A stretch of DNA of 21,591 nt. It comes from Acidaminococcus fermentans. Lineage in GTDB: Bacteria > Bacillota_C > Negativicutes > Acidaminococcales > Acidaminococcaceae. Where the stretch lies: assembly GCA_004555735.1 (NCBI GenBank), contig SFHH01000036.1, positions 1-21,591 on the forward strand. The letters run 5' to 3'. The notes beneath the pieces are model-generated. The model had not been told where the DNA came from. It was given only the letters and a program-made list of their open reading frames with translations, and ran no database searches. Below, in pieces: positions 8,451 through 15,756 of the stretch. A program made the translations under genes and the position numbers. Within the stretch, counting starts at the first letter, position 1, and every line of letters starts with the position of its first letter.

Positions 8451-9338
8451 TTACCCGATGACTGTGTTGTACTTCTTCACCATGAAAGCCGGTTTATACG
8501 ATTCCTTAGCTTCCCGGAGTCCCTCCTTGCCCATGTCTTCTTCCCGGTTGATGTAGGTCACATCGGGCCATTCGTGGGCGATATATTCCTTATTGATGGC
8601 AGTGTACAGGCCCCGGATGTCCGGATCCGCCTTTTCCACATGGATCACCGCCGAATTCCTGCCAGCCCGTTCCCCGAAGGTGAAGGCCTTTACCTGGCCG
8701 TCCAGGCGGATCAGCCCGCCCCGGATCTGGAGTTTGTCCAGATTGTTCAGTCCCTCCCGGATTGCGTCGTATTCAGCCACAATGGAAGGATCGGTCAGTT
8801 CCCGTTTTTCCACCCATTCTTTGCCATACGCAATGCATTCATCCTTGTTTTCCATGGTGATGGGTTCGTATACAAAATCTGGATGATCCTTGATGAATTG
8901 ATTGTAATGGTTCTTTTTGCCATGGAGTTTCCGGCCACTGAGGCTGGCCAGACTGGCACGTTGATATACGTAGTCCCAATTGTCCCGGTCCGGGATGAAT
9001 GTATTCACCTGAGGCAGATATTTCTGGAACCGCTCGATGGTATGCTCATAGATGCCGTGCATTTCAAAAGGCTCCCCTTTGAAATATTGTTTCAGGGCAC
9101 AGAGCACCTTGGGCAAGTCTTCATTGACGCCCCCAAAAGGAGGCAGGACAAAGGTGGTCCCGTTCACCGTGACCTTGATGATCAGACAGCCATGGCTGAT
9201 GCCCCAGTAACTGTCATATTGCTTCCGCCAGATGAAAATAGAGCCGAAGCAACATTCTGAGGCGTGGTAATCTTCTTCTGTAAAATAATCATCAAAGATC
9301 GGCTTGTCGTCGATACTGATGTGCTTGAATTCTAAAAT
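8451..9338 (-). CDS. DUF2156 (phosphatidylglycerol lysyltransferase C-terminal-like) protein, probable AUU start
   Basis: The protein belongs to the DUF2156 family, a GNAT-fold pair related to the aminoacyl-transfer domain of MprF but without membrane segments. Family features include GRKLHGKKNHYNQF in the middle and a conserved C-terminus with YINREEDMGKEGLR. The open frame continues 57 codons upstream of the first standard start (GTG at 9167). Those codons read as conserved family sequence, including LEFKHISIDDK and SIFIWRKQY. The in-frame stop TAG before this stretch and the next 57 codons leave no ATG, GTG or TTG. A GAGGGAG site (9347-9353) lies exactly 8 bases before an ATT codon at 9336-9338, which gives a 295-residue protein, the normal family length. 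A single-base indel in the T5 run after an ATG at 9355 is the alternative. Function of these soluble proteins is not well established. Confidence 0.85.
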   Translation of the reverse strand: MLEFKHISIDDKPIFDDYFTEEDYHASECCFGSIFIWRKQYDSYWGISHGCLIIKVTVNGTTFVLPPFGGVNEDLPKVLCALKQYFKGEPFEMHGIYEHTIERFQKYLPQVNTFIPDRDNWDYVYQRASLASLSGRKLHGKKNHYNQFIKDHPDFVYEPITMENKDECIAYGKEWVEKRELTDPSIVAEYDAIREGLNNLDKLQIRGGLIRLDGQVKAFTFGERAGRNSAVIHVEKADPDIRGLYTAINKEYIAHEWPDVTYINREEDMGKEGLREAKESYKPAFMVKKYNTVIG

Positions 9339-9379
9339 AAAAATCGCTCCCTCATTTGAAAGATATATATGTATCTATT

Positions 9380-9388
9380 ATTATAACA
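9380..9388 (-). promoter_or_regulatory. Extended -10 promoter for the DUF2156-acetyltransferase-purL operon
   Basis: On the minus strand TGTTATAAT (9388-9380) matches the TGnTATAAT extended -10 box exactly. The predicted transcript start near 9373 gives a leader of about 35 bases before the ATT start. A TTGACT at 9398-9393 is too close to serve as its -35 box, and no good -35 is seen at 17 bases. Confidence 0.6.
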
Positions 9389-9405
9389 GATGAGTCAAGA
9401 GGTAG

Positions 9406-9424
9406 AAACTGCCTGCGGCAGTTT
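9406..9424 (-). terminator. Second hairpin after the histidine phosphatase gene
   Basis: A perfect 8-bp stem AAACTGCC / GGCAGTTT (9406-9413 and 9417-9424) with a 3-base loop, ending on the minus strand in AGTTTCT. It lies directly past the stem at 9429-9465, so the two form a tandem terminator before the DUF2156 promoter. Confidence 0.55.
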
Positions 9425-9428
9425 GTCA

Positions 9429-9465
9429 GCTGTAAGGGCTGTCGCCAGGGAACAGCCCTTACAGC
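9429..9465 (-). terminator. 14-bp hairpin containing the histidine phosphatase stop codon
   Basis: GCTGTAAGGGCTGT (9429-9442) pairs perfectly with 9452-9465 around a 9-base loop. The TAA stop of the phosphatase gene (9461-9459) lies inside the stem. There is no U-tail, so termination probably relies on the next hairpin as well. Confidence 0.55.
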
Positions 9466-10067
9466 ATCCCCATATCGTTCAGCTTATCCACCCGGAACCC
9501 GTAGTCCGGGGTCTGGACTACCTGTACGAAAGCCGTATTGGCCAGGCTCATCCGCCACATATTATCGATGGAGAAACCCAGGAGCCGGCACACCAAGAGA
9601 CGGATCAGCCCGCCATGGCTGACACACAGGATGGTCCCATCAGGTTCCATCTGCTCCACCAGTCCTGTAAAGGTCTTCCATCCCCGTTCCTGAGAGGCCG
9701 CCAGATCTTCCTCTGCTGCCAGATCCACCTGTCCCGGTTTCAGGAAAATGTCCCGGAGAGTATCCGGATCCTGTTCCTGGATCTCCCGGAGATAATGGCC
9801 ATCCCATTTGCCGAAAGAGATTTCCCGGAGTCCCGGCAGCACGGCCGGTTCCAGGCCACGGTCTGCCGCCAGAGGGGCCGCGGTTTCCTGGGTGCGGAGC
9901 AGATCGGACGTATACAGTGCGTCCAGCTTCACCCGGCCAGCCCGGGTCACTAGGGCCGCCGCCTGCTTCCGGCCGGTATCATCCAAAGGGTTGTTGGTCC
10001 ACCCCTGGAGGATACCCTGCCGATTGGCCAGAGTCTCTCCATGACGGACCAGATAAATTGTCTTCAT
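9459..10067 (-). CDS. Histidine phosphatase family protein (phosphoglycerate mutase-like)
   Basis: The 202-residue protein is a branch-1 histidine phosphatase. It starts MKTIYLVRHGETLANRQG, with the phospho-accepting His9 in the RHG motif. Further active-site residues are Arg8, Arg58, Glu82 and His151 (SHGG). The group includes GpmB-like mutases, CobC and broad phosphatases, and the substrate cannot be told apart here. I chose the ATG at 10067 because AAAGGAAT lies about 8 bases before it and it starts right at the family's first strand. A longer frame to 10148 would begin inside the efp terminator. The gene appears to be a single transcription unit between two sets of hairpins. Confidence 0.9.
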   Translation of the reverse strand: MKTIYLVRHGETLANRQGILQGWTNNPLDDTGRKQAAALVTRAGRVKLDALYTSDLLRTQETAAPLAADRGLEPAVLPGLREISFGKWDGHYLREIQEQDPDTLRDIFLKPGQVDLAAEEDLAASQERGWKTFTGLVEQMEPDGTILCVSHGGLIRLLVCRLLGFSIDNMWRMSLANTAFVQVVQTPDYGFRVDKLNDMGML

Positions 10068-10116
10068 AAAATATTCCTTTTCTCCGTTTGCCAAATCCTG
10101 TGAGGAAGAGAAAGAT

Positions 10117-10145
10117 ACAAAACGGGGCTGTCCTGCGACAGCCCC
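10117..10145 (-). terminator. Intrinsic terminator of the peptidase-efp operon
   Basis: A perfect 9-bp stem GGGGCTGTC / GACAGCCCC (10124-10132 and 10137-10145) with a 4-base loop is followed on the minus strand by GTTTTGTATCTTT. It begins 13 bases past the efp stop codon. Confidence 0.75.
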
Positions 10146-10158
10146 CATTTTCTACTTC

Positions 10159-10716
10159 TTATGCTCTTGCAATGTAATCGCCGGTACGGGTATCGATTTG
10201 CAGGACATCCCCTTCGTTGATGAACAGAGGGACCTTGACCACGTAGCCGGTATCCATCTTGGCATTCTTGCTGCCGCCGGTGGCCGTATCCCCTTTGATC
10301 CCCGGTTCCGTTTCCACTACGGTCAGTTCCACCGTGTTGGGCAGTTCTACCCCCAGGATCCGATCTTTGAAAGTGATGACCTTGACATCCATGTTTTCTT
10401 TCAGGAAGTTCACGGCCTTGCCTAGCTGATCCTTGTTCAGTTCCAGCTGATCATAGGTTTCATTGTCCATGAATACGTAAGTGCCGTCGGCTTCATACAG
10501 ATACTGCATGCCTTTTCTTTCCACAATGGCATTTTCCAGACGTTCAGCAGCGTTGAAAGTCCGTTCCACTACAGCGCCGGTGCACAGGTTGCGCATCTTG
10601 GCCCGTACGAAAGCTGCGCCCTTGCCAGGTTTTACATGCTGGAATTCAACGACCTGCCAAGCATCGCCGTCAATTTCAACCGTTACGCCAGTTTTAAAAT
10701 CGTTCGTAGAAATCAT
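10159..10716 (-). CDS. efp: Elongation factor P
   Basis: EF-P binds ribosomes stalled on proline runs and promotes peptide bond formation. The 185-residue length is standard. The protein opens with MISTNDFKTG. The tip loop HVKPGKGAAFVR carries Lys32, the position modified in Bacillota (5-aminopentanol in B. subtilis). The C-terminal OB domain ends with the signature GDVLQIDTRTGDYIARA. The ATG at 10716 has GGAGG 8 bases upstream. The longer frame from a TTG at 10731 overlaps that site and is not used. A proline peptidase gene ends 31 bases upstream, the same neighbour order as yqhT-efp in B. subtilis, so the two are probably one operon. No EpmA/EpmB-type modification genes are nearby. Confidence 0.97.
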   Translation of the reverse strand: MISTNDFKTGVTVEIDGDAWQVVEFQHVKPGKGAAFVRAKMRNLCTGAVVERTFNAAERLENAIVERKGMQYLYEADGTYVFMDNETYDQLELNKDQLGKAVNFLKENMDVKVITFKDRILGVELPNTVELTVVETEPGIKGDTATGGSKNAKMDTGYVVKVPLFINEGDVLQIDTRTGDYIARA

Positions 10717-10747
10717 GAAAACAACCTCCAAAATAGTAATTTCTAAT

Positions 10748-11806
10748 TTATGAGAAGCAAAGTTCTACTAATTCTTTGGGGACGGAAGTGAGCCGTTCAC
10801 AACCATCCTCGGTGACCAGTACCGTATCTTCGATCCGGACCCCGCCCCGGTCGGGCAGGTAGATGCCCGGTTCGATGGTCACCACGGCGCCAGCCGGCAG
10901 AGGCTGGTCATTGGCTTTGTTCAGCACCGGTTTCTCGTGGATATCCAGACCCACGCCGTGCCCCAGGCCATGGCCGAAATTCGGTCCATATCCTTTGGCT
11001 GTGATGTAATCACGCACGGCCCGATCCACCTGGATGCCGGTAAGCCCGGCCTTCAGGGTCTTTTCCCCCAACAGGTTGGCCGCAAGGACGATATCATAGA
11101 TTTCCTTCTGCCAGGGCGCCGCTTTCCCCACCACCACCGTACGGGTTATATCGGAACAATATCCGTCATAGGTAGCACCGAAATCGAAGGTGATGAAATC
11201 CCCCTCTTCCACGACTTTTTCCGAGGCCACTCCATGGGGCAAAGCGCTCCGTTTGCCGGAAGCACAGATGGTTTCAAAAGAAGGCTTGGTGGACCCCAGT
11301 TTCCGCATGTTGTATTCCAGTTCTGCTGCCAGTTCGCTCTCCTTCCGGCCAGCCCGGATATGGGGCATCAGCTGGAGAAAGGCTTCATCAGAAATGGCCA
11401 CCGCCTTGCGGATGCGCTGCATTTCTTCCGGAGTCTTCACGGCCCGGAGGCCCACCAGGTTCACATTTTTCCAATGGACAGCCGGCAGAGCTGCCGCCAG
11501 GGCACACTGTTCTGTATAGGAGAAATAATCTCCATCCAGGGCCAGGTTGTCTGACTGAGGCAATGTGGCCGCTTCCGGCCAGAAACCGTGCTGGTGTTCG
11601 ACGAGTCCACATTCCGGGGCCTGCTGGCGCACCTGCAGTGTATACCGGGAATCGGTGATGATCACCGCCCGCTGGGTGTCTACATAGAGCAGGCTGTCCC
11701 CTCCTGTAAAGCCGGTGAAATACCGGATGGAGGAATCCCCCTTGATAAAGATGCCATCCACTTTTTCCTGTTCCAGGAAAGTCCGCAGCTTGTCCAACGC
11801 CTTCAT
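10748..11806 (-). CDS. M24B Xaa-Pro aminopeptidase (YqhT-like)
   Basis: This 352-residue cytosolic metallopeptidase should remove N-terminal residues preceding proline. It has an N-terminal creatinase-like domain (about 1-120) and a C-terminal pita-bread domain. The five metal ligands are Asp208 (ITFDFG), Asp219 (CSDITRT), His283 (in HGLGHGVGLDIHE), Glu312 (TIEPGIY) and Glu326 (RIEDTV). The ATG at 11806 follows GAGGAG with 8 bases between; the longer frame to 11842 runs into the leader. Together with efp downstream it forms a proline-related pair conserved across Bacillota. Confidence 0.94.
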   Translation of the reverse strand: MKALDKLRTFLEQEKVDGIFIKGDSSIRYFTGFTGGDSLLYVDTQRAVIITDSRYTLQVRQQAPECGLVEHQHGFWPEAATLPQSDNLALDGDYFSYTEQCALAAALPAVHWKNVNLVGLRAVKTPEEMQRIRKAVAISDEAFLQLMPHIRAGRKESELAAELEYNMRKLGSTKPSFETICASGKRSALPHGVASEKVVEEGDFITFDFGATYDGYCSDITRTVVVGKAAPWQKEIYDIVLAANLLGEKTLKAGLTGIQVDRAVRDYITAKGYGPNFGHGLGHGVGLDIHEKPVLNKANDQPLPAGAVVTIEPGIYLPDRGGVRIEDTVLVTEDGCERLTSVPKELVELCFS

Positions 11807-11827
11807 CCTATCGTCTCCTCGTCCGTG

Positions 11828-11860
11828 GTCGAACAAAATCAATTCGACTAATCTATTTTA
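11828..11860 (-). promoter_or_regulatory. Possible promoter and inverted repeat for the peptidase-efp operon
   Basis: A TAAAAT box (11860-11855) is followed, near the expected transcript start, by the inverted repeat GTCGAA / TTCGAC (11828-11833 and 11843-11848). The best -35 at 17-19 bases is poor. The repeat could be an operator or a leader hairpin. Confidence 0.35.
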
Positions 11861-11919
11861 CTCTTAAACCCCGTAAAAAAGCAAGGGTTTCTATATACTT
11901 TGTTACAAATTGTTTCGTG

Positions 11920-13146
11920 TCAGGCTTTCAGACGGCGCACCAAAGAGAACGCCTCCATCCGGGGGTCTCCCTTAGCGGTAAAGACCATCTGGGCATGGGG
12001 CGCTGCCTGGATGGGATTCCCATCTCCGTCCTCCATCTCTTCCAGGGTCCAGGAAAAGATTTCTCCCTTGGGGGTCAGCACTTCCAGCCGCTGGCCAGCT
12101 TTCACATGGTTCCGCTGTTCCAGGGTCACCCGTCCGGAAACGGGATCGAAGTCCCGGACAAGAGCTACGAAATCCGCTGTCTGTTCGTAAGAACTGGTGG
12201 TGTAGACCTGGTCTTCCGGTCCGGTCTTATGAACGGCGAACCCGGTAGTATAGGGCCGATGGGATACCTTCTCCAGTTCCTCCTTAAGGCTGCATGGCAC
12301 TACGAAATGGTCCGGATCCTGCCAACAAAGATCGATGGCCTTCCGGTAGGCACTGACTACGGAAGCCACATAATGGACGCTTTTCATCCGGCCTTCGATT
12401 TTCAGGCTGCTGACTCCTGCAGCCATCAGCTGGGGCAGGAAATCCATCAGGCAGAGATCTTTGGAATTCATGATGTAGGTGCCTCGTTCATCTTCTGCTA
12501 TAGGGAAGACTTCCCCAGGCCGGTTCTTCTCTGTCAAGCCGAATTCCCAGCGACAGATCTGGGCACAGGCCCCCCGGTTGCTGTCTCTTCCAGTGAAATA
12601 GTTGCTCAACAAGCACCGTCCCGAATAGGAGATGCACATGGCTCCATGGACGAACACTTCCAGATCCGCTGTGATTTTTTCCCTGATCTCCCGGATTTCC
12701 TGAAGAGACAGTTCCCGGGCCAGGACGATCCTTTCGGCCCCCAGGTCTTCCCACACTTTCGCCGTAGCCCAGTTGGTCACATTGGCCTGGGTGCTCACAT
12801 GGAGTCCCATATTGGGGACCACCTTCCTAGCTGTCATCCAGACACCCAGATCGGACACCAGGAGTGCATCCACCCCCGCTTCTTCCAGGTTCCGCAGATA
12901 GTCTGGCAGAGGGGGCAGATCACTATTGTGGGGATAGATATTCACAGTCACATAGACCTTTTTCCCTCGTGCATGGGCAAAAGCCGCCATTTCCCGGATT
13001 TCCTCCAGGGAAAAATTGGCGGCAAAAGCCCGGAGACCAAAAGCCTTTCCGCCCAAATAAACGGCATCGGCTCCATACAGCAGAGCCATACGGCCCTTTT
13101 CCAGGCTCCCAGCAGGAGCCAGCAGTTCCGGTTTCTGTTTCTTCAC
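11920..13146 (-). CDS. Peptidase U32 family protein, TrhP-like tRNA hydroxylation enzyme
   Basis: The 408-residue protein is a U32 family member. The signature region holds four cysteines, Cys171 (GAMC), Cys178 (SGRC), Cys194 (RGAC) and Cys198 (QIC), which in this family bind an iron-sulfur cluster. E. coli TrhP (YegQ) and B. subtilis TrhP1/TrhP2 (YrrN/YrrO) make 5-hydroxyuridine at tRNA position 34 using prephenate-derived chemistry. RlhA is the related 23S rRNA enzyme. Length and the position after mltG match the tRNA enzymes, although B. subtilis has two paralogues here and this window has one. The start is a GTG at 13146 with AGGAG 7 bases upstream. It overlaps the mltG stop by GTGA, so translation is likely coupled. 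I see no clear terminator after it. Confidence 0.9.
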   Translation of the reverse strand: MKKQKPELLAPAGSLEKGRMALLYGADAVYLGGKAFGLRAFAANFSLEEIREMAAFAHARGKKVYVTVNIYPHNSDLPPLPDYLRNLEEAGVDALLVSDLGVWMTARKVVPNMGLHVSTQANVTNWATAKVWEDLGAERIVLARELSLQEIREIREKITADLEVFVHGAMCISYSGRCLLSNYFTGRDSNRGACAQICRWEFGLTEKNRPGEVFPIAEDERGTYIMNSKDLCLMDFLPQLMAAGVSSLKIEGRMKSVHYVASVVSAYRKAIDLCWQDPDHFVVPCSLKEELEKVSHRPYTTGFAVHKTGPEDQVYTTSSYEQTADFVALVRDFDPVSGRVTLEQRNHVKAGQRLEVLTPKGEIFSWTLEEMEDGDGNPIQAAPHAQMVFTAKGDPRMEAFSLVRRLKA

Positions 13147-14171
13147 TGTGCTTCTCCTATAATCTCTCCAGGGTTCAGTTTCTGGATCATGGCAACATGT
13201 TCGTCATACGTTTTGGTGAAATGATGGTAGCCTTCCTTATCCGCCACAAAGTACAGATAATCGGTCATCACCGGATGGATCACAGCCCGGAGGGCATCCA
13301 TGCTGGGATTCCCCACCGGTCCCGGAGGCAGTCCTTTGTTCAGGTAGGTATTATAAGGAGATTCCAGCTTCAGGTCGTCATAGGTGACTTCTTTTTTTTG
13401 GGCCCCGAAAATATACTGGATCGTAGTATCGGACTGGATGGGCATCCCCATTTGCATCCGTTTTTCGAAGACGCCGGCAATAAGGGGCATTTCCTCTTTA
13501 TGGGTTGCTTCCCGTTCCACCATAGAAGCCAGGTTCACGATATCCCGCAGTGGCAGATAGCTTTTCCGGATATCCGCCTGCAAGTCCGGGGTCAGCTTCT
13601 TATCGAACTCCTTCACCATCATGGCCACCATATCACTGGCCTTGGCGTTTTCAGGAAAATCATAGGTGGCCGGGCAGAGGAACCCTTCCGCCTTGTAGAT
13701 TACATCCGGATTGCTAGTCGCCATATAAGGATAGGGAGCATAATTCCGGCAGGCATCTTTGAATTCCTGGGCAGTTGTCAGGTGTTCCCGTTCCAGCTTC
13801 AAGGCCACTTCGTTGACGGTGGATCCTTCCGGCACCGCAAACCGGTTAGAATGGACCTTGCCTTTGGACAGGATGTTGATGATTTCCCCATCGCTCATAC
13901 CAGCCGTGATTTCGTAGGTCCCGGCCTGGAGATGGTTTTCCAGCCCTTTGAGACGGGCGGCCATCCGGAAGGATTCCGGGGTCTGGATCAGTTTCTTGTC
14001 ATGGAGCAGGGTAGCGATATCCCCTGTGGTCATTCCCTGGGTCACCGTGAACCGGACCTTTTCGCCTGTAGCCAAGCTGGTATTGGTATTAAAGTAGTCC
14101 AGGTACCAGCAGCCGCCTGCGAGCAGTGCCAGTACCAGGATGATTCCAATGGGTACGAGTTTTTTCCGCAT
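13143..14171 (-). CDS. mltG: Endolytic peptidoglycan transglycosylase MltG (YceG-like)
   Basis: MltG cuts nascent glycan strands at the membrane and is thought to set strand length. The 342-residue protein has a short basic N-terminus and one transmembrane segment (about 5-24), then an extracytoplasmic YceG domain. The catalytic glutamate is Glu219 in LASMVERE, and the region AEGFLCPATYDFP (161-173) and SDTTIQY are family motifs. Cys21 at the end of the hydrophobic segment is not in a good lipobox, so a membrane anchor is more likely than a lipid anchor. The ATG has only a weak AGGA upstream, and the DUF1292 gene ends 14 bases before it. Order and function match B. subtilis yrrL. Confidence 0.95.
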   Translation of the reverse strand: MRKKLVPIGIILVLALLAGGCWYLDYFNTNTSLATGEKVRFTVTQGMTTGDIATLLHDKKLIQTPESFRMAARLKGLENHLQAGTYEITAGMSDGEIINILSKGKVHSNRFAVPEGSTVNEVALKLEREHLTTAQEFKDACRNYAPYPYMATSNPDVIYKAEGFLCPATYDFPENAKASDMVAMMVKEFDKKLTPDLQADIRKSYLPLRDIVNLASMVEREATHKEEMPLIAGVFEKRMQMGMPIQSDTTIQYIFGAQKKEVTYDDLKLESPYNTYLNKGLPPGPVGNPSMDALRAVIHPVMTDYLYFVADKEGYHHFTKTYDEHVAMIQKLNPGEIIGEAQ

Positions 14172-14185
14172 GATGGACCGTCCTG

Positions 14186-14500
14186 TTACCGGGCATCCAT
14201 CTCGTCCATGATTTCCTCATAGGCTTTGCGGACAGCTTCGAACTCCTCATCAGTGGGATCCAGGTAGACGGGCTCCCCGTTCTCATCAAAATCCACCCGG
14301 GCAATGATCACATTGTCTTCCTCGTCATCCGGATCCGTATCATCTTCTCCCGGGATCTGTGTCAGGAGGGCAAAATTCTTTTGATCCATGGGGATCACCA
14401 TTTCTTCCAGATAATAGGTTTCGTTCCCCTCTGCGTCGGTGATCACCACCACAGCTTCCTGATCTTCTGTTTCCAGCAGCTTTTCGTCTTTTTTCTCCAT
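14186..14500 (-). CDS. DUF1292 family protein (YrzB-like)
   Basis: A small acidic protein of about 104 residues from the DUF1292 family, whose function is not known. It has the family core VVVITDAEGNETYYLEE near the start and a strongly acidic stretch around residues 50-62. Two starts are possible. The ATG at 14506 overlaps the ruvX stop (ATGA) but is only 2 bases from AGGAGG. The ATG at 14500 has an ideal 8-base gap and is preferred. It lies between ruvX and mltG exactly as yrzB does in B. subtilis. Confidence 0.9.
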   Translation of the reverse strand: MEKKDEKLLETEDQEAVVVITDAEGNETYYLEEMVIPMDQKNFALLTQIPGEDDTDPDDEEDNVIIARVDFDENGEPVYLDPTDEEFEAVRKAYEEIMDEMDAR

Positions 14501-14502
14501 TT

Positions 14503-14874
14503 TCATTGCCTCCTCGGGCTGTCCAGATAATTTTGCAGGATGACCACTGCGGCCATCAGGACTTTTTCTGCTGCTACCGTAGAGAGCCGTTCATCCCACA
14601 GGACAACCGGGATGGACGGGAAGCGTTCCTCCAGGATGGTCTTGAATTCCTCACTGGCCCTGGCCCTGTCGCCGATGGACCCATTCATATTCTTAGGGTA
14701 GCCCAGGACGAACTGCCCCACTCCTTCTGCCGCCACCAATTCTTCCAGGCGCTTTAAATCGTTCTCCAGGCCTTTTCGGCGGATGGTCTCCACTCCTCGG
14801 GCCAGGAAGCCGGTTTCATCGCTGACGGACACCCCGATGGTCCGGGTGCCCAGATCCAAGCCCATGATCCTCAT
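14503..14874 (-). CDS. ruvX: RuvX/YqgF-type nuclease with an internal deletion
   Basis: YqgF/RuvX proteins are RNase H-fold nucleases used in 16S rRNA 5' maturation and Holliday-junction resolution. Seen here are Asp7 in GLDLGTRTIGVSVSD, GYPKNMNGS at 58-66 and WDERLST at 93-99. The protein is only 123 residues; family members are about 138-140. After TVAAEKVL (to 106) it jumps to MAAVVILQNYLDS. The usual 16-17 residue link of the form EADVSRKKRKxVID is missing, and with it the conserved acidic residue of the last helix. The frame is intact on both sides. The start overlaps the ireB stop by one base (TGATG), so translation is likely coupled. Activity is doubtful unless another acidic residue replaces the lost one. 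Confidence 0.88.
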   Translation of the reverse strand: MRIMGLDLGTRTIGVSVSDETGFLARGVETIRRKGLENDLKRLEELVAAEGVGQFVLGYPKNMNGSIGDRARASEEFKTILEERFPSIPVVLWDERLSTVAAEKVLMAAVVILQNYLDSPRRQ

Positions 14875-15134
14875 CAGCGTTCTGATTCCTCCAGATAGGC
14901 CTGGAGCAGGGCTTCGATCAATTCATATCTTTCGAAACGCCGGATCTTCAGCCGGGCATCCTTGTAGCTGGTCACGTAAGCCGGATCCCCGCTCAGGAGA
15001 TAGCCCGCCAGCTGGTCGATAGGGTTATATCCCTTTTCCTTCAAGGCTTCTGCCACTTCCCGGATGGTATCCGACACACTTTTGCTCTCAGGGACCGGTT
15101 TGAACATGGTAGTTTCCTGTGTAGTACGAGACAT
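14874..15134 (-). CDS. IreB family regulatory phosphoprotein (DUF965, YrzL-like)
   Basis: The 86-residue protein has the family core ALKEKGYNPIDQLAGYLLSGDPAYVTSY (about 32-58) and the usual C-terminal helix. In Enterococcus faecalis IreB is phosphorylated on N-terminal threonines by the PASTA kinase IreK and affects cephalosporin resistance. The N-terminus here is threonine-rich (Thr4, Thr5, Thr8, Thr9), so the same control is plausible. The ATG follows AAGGAGG with 6 bases between. The gene begins the tight set ireB-ruvX-DUF1292-mltG-U32, which is the conserved Bacillota order, but a TetR gene separates it from alaS. Confidence 0.93.
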   Translation of the reverse strand: MSRTTQETTMFKPVPESKSVSDTIREVAEALKEKGYNPIDQLAGYLLSGDPAYVTSYKDARLKIRRFERYELIEALLQAYLEESER

Positions 15135-15151
15135 GGTATCCCTCCTTTGGT

Positions 15152-15190
15152 AAAGAGGGGGCTGTTGCAGACGCAGCAGCCTCCCTCTTT
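15152..15190 (-). terminator. Hairpin between the TetR gene and ireB, terminator or attenuator
   Basis: The arms 15152-15168 and 15173-15190 form a 17-pair stem with one bulged base and one G-U pair around AGAC. It starts 1 base after the TetR stop codon. The tail on the minus strand is only CTTTACC, and just 57 bases separate the two genes with no promoter visible. Partial readthrough from alaS into ireB therefore seems likely. Confidence 0.55.
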
Positions 15191-15191
15191 C

Positions 15192-15722
15192 TCAATAAAA
15201 ATACTGACTGATGACAAGGGGAATGGATTCCTGGAAGAGGACCAGCATCACCTCGATGGGGACTTCCATCCCTTCCTGGATCCAGCGCATGGTCATCTCT
15301 TCTCCCCCATAGATCACCATCTCCGTGGCGAACTGGATATGGGGATTCTGCAGATCGGCTCCCGCTTTTTTCAGCATCAGATGGTAAGCATCCCGGACGA
15401 ACCGTCGGTTGGTATTCCGGATATCATCCACATCACAGCTGGTATACAGGTTCTGCAGGAATTTCAAGTTGGCCTCATACAGTTTGAATTTCTTGTACAG
15501 AGCTTCTGACCAGCACCGGCTCTTCAGGATTTCCCGTCCGTGCCGGGCCAGGATATGCAGATACACCCAGTGGGCCAGTTCCTTCTTATTTTTGCAGCAC
15601 CGGTCAAAATCTTCTTGTTTCAGCCCTGCCGTATGGACGATTTCGTCCACCGTGATATCGTGGAGGTGTTTCTTCTCCAGCAGATGGTACAGGGCTTTTC
15701 CCAGTTTTTCCTTTGGATCCAT
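15192..15722 (-). CDS. TetR/AcrR-type transcriptional regulator
   Basis: A 176-residue helical protein with a divergent N-terminal TetR helix-turn-helix (about 24-47, ITVDEIVHTAGLKQEDFDRC). Its C-terminal region resembles the DhaS-like group, ending with a GGEEMTMRWIQEGMEVP stretch. Ligand and targets are unknown. The ATG at 15722 has AAGAAGG 7 bases upstream; the GTG two codons earlier is too close to it. The gene starts 34 bases after alaS on the same strand and is probably co-transcribed with it. It is an odd insertion in the normally direct alaS-ireB link. Nearby palindromes that could be its own operator are not evident. Confidence 0.8.
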   Translation of the reverse strand: MDPKEKLGKALYHLLEKKHLHDITVDEIVHTAGLKQEDFDRCCKNKKELAHWVYLHILARHGREILKSRCWSEALYKKFKLYEANLKFLQNLYTSCDVDDIRNTNRRFVRDAYHLMLKKAGADLQNPHIQFATEMVIYGGEEMTMRWIQEGMEVPIEVMLVLFQESIPLVISQYFY

Positions 15723-15756
15723 TTCCACACCTTCTTGTCAAGCAATCCTATTCGTT

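Noticed and set aside
9332..9345. Programmed -1 frameshift at the T-rich run before the DUF2156 frame
   Set aside because: The bases do not form a proper slippery heptamer and the ribosome binding site is well placed for the ATT codon instead.
9332..9355. Seven-codon leader peptide overlapping the DUF2156 start
   Set aside because: It has no ribosome binding site of its own. Kept only as part of the alternative explanation for the AUU start.
11828..11848. Inverted repeat GTCGAA/TTCGAC as an SOS (LexA/DinR) box
   Set aside because: The half-site spacing does not fit the CGAAC-N4-GTTCG pattern.
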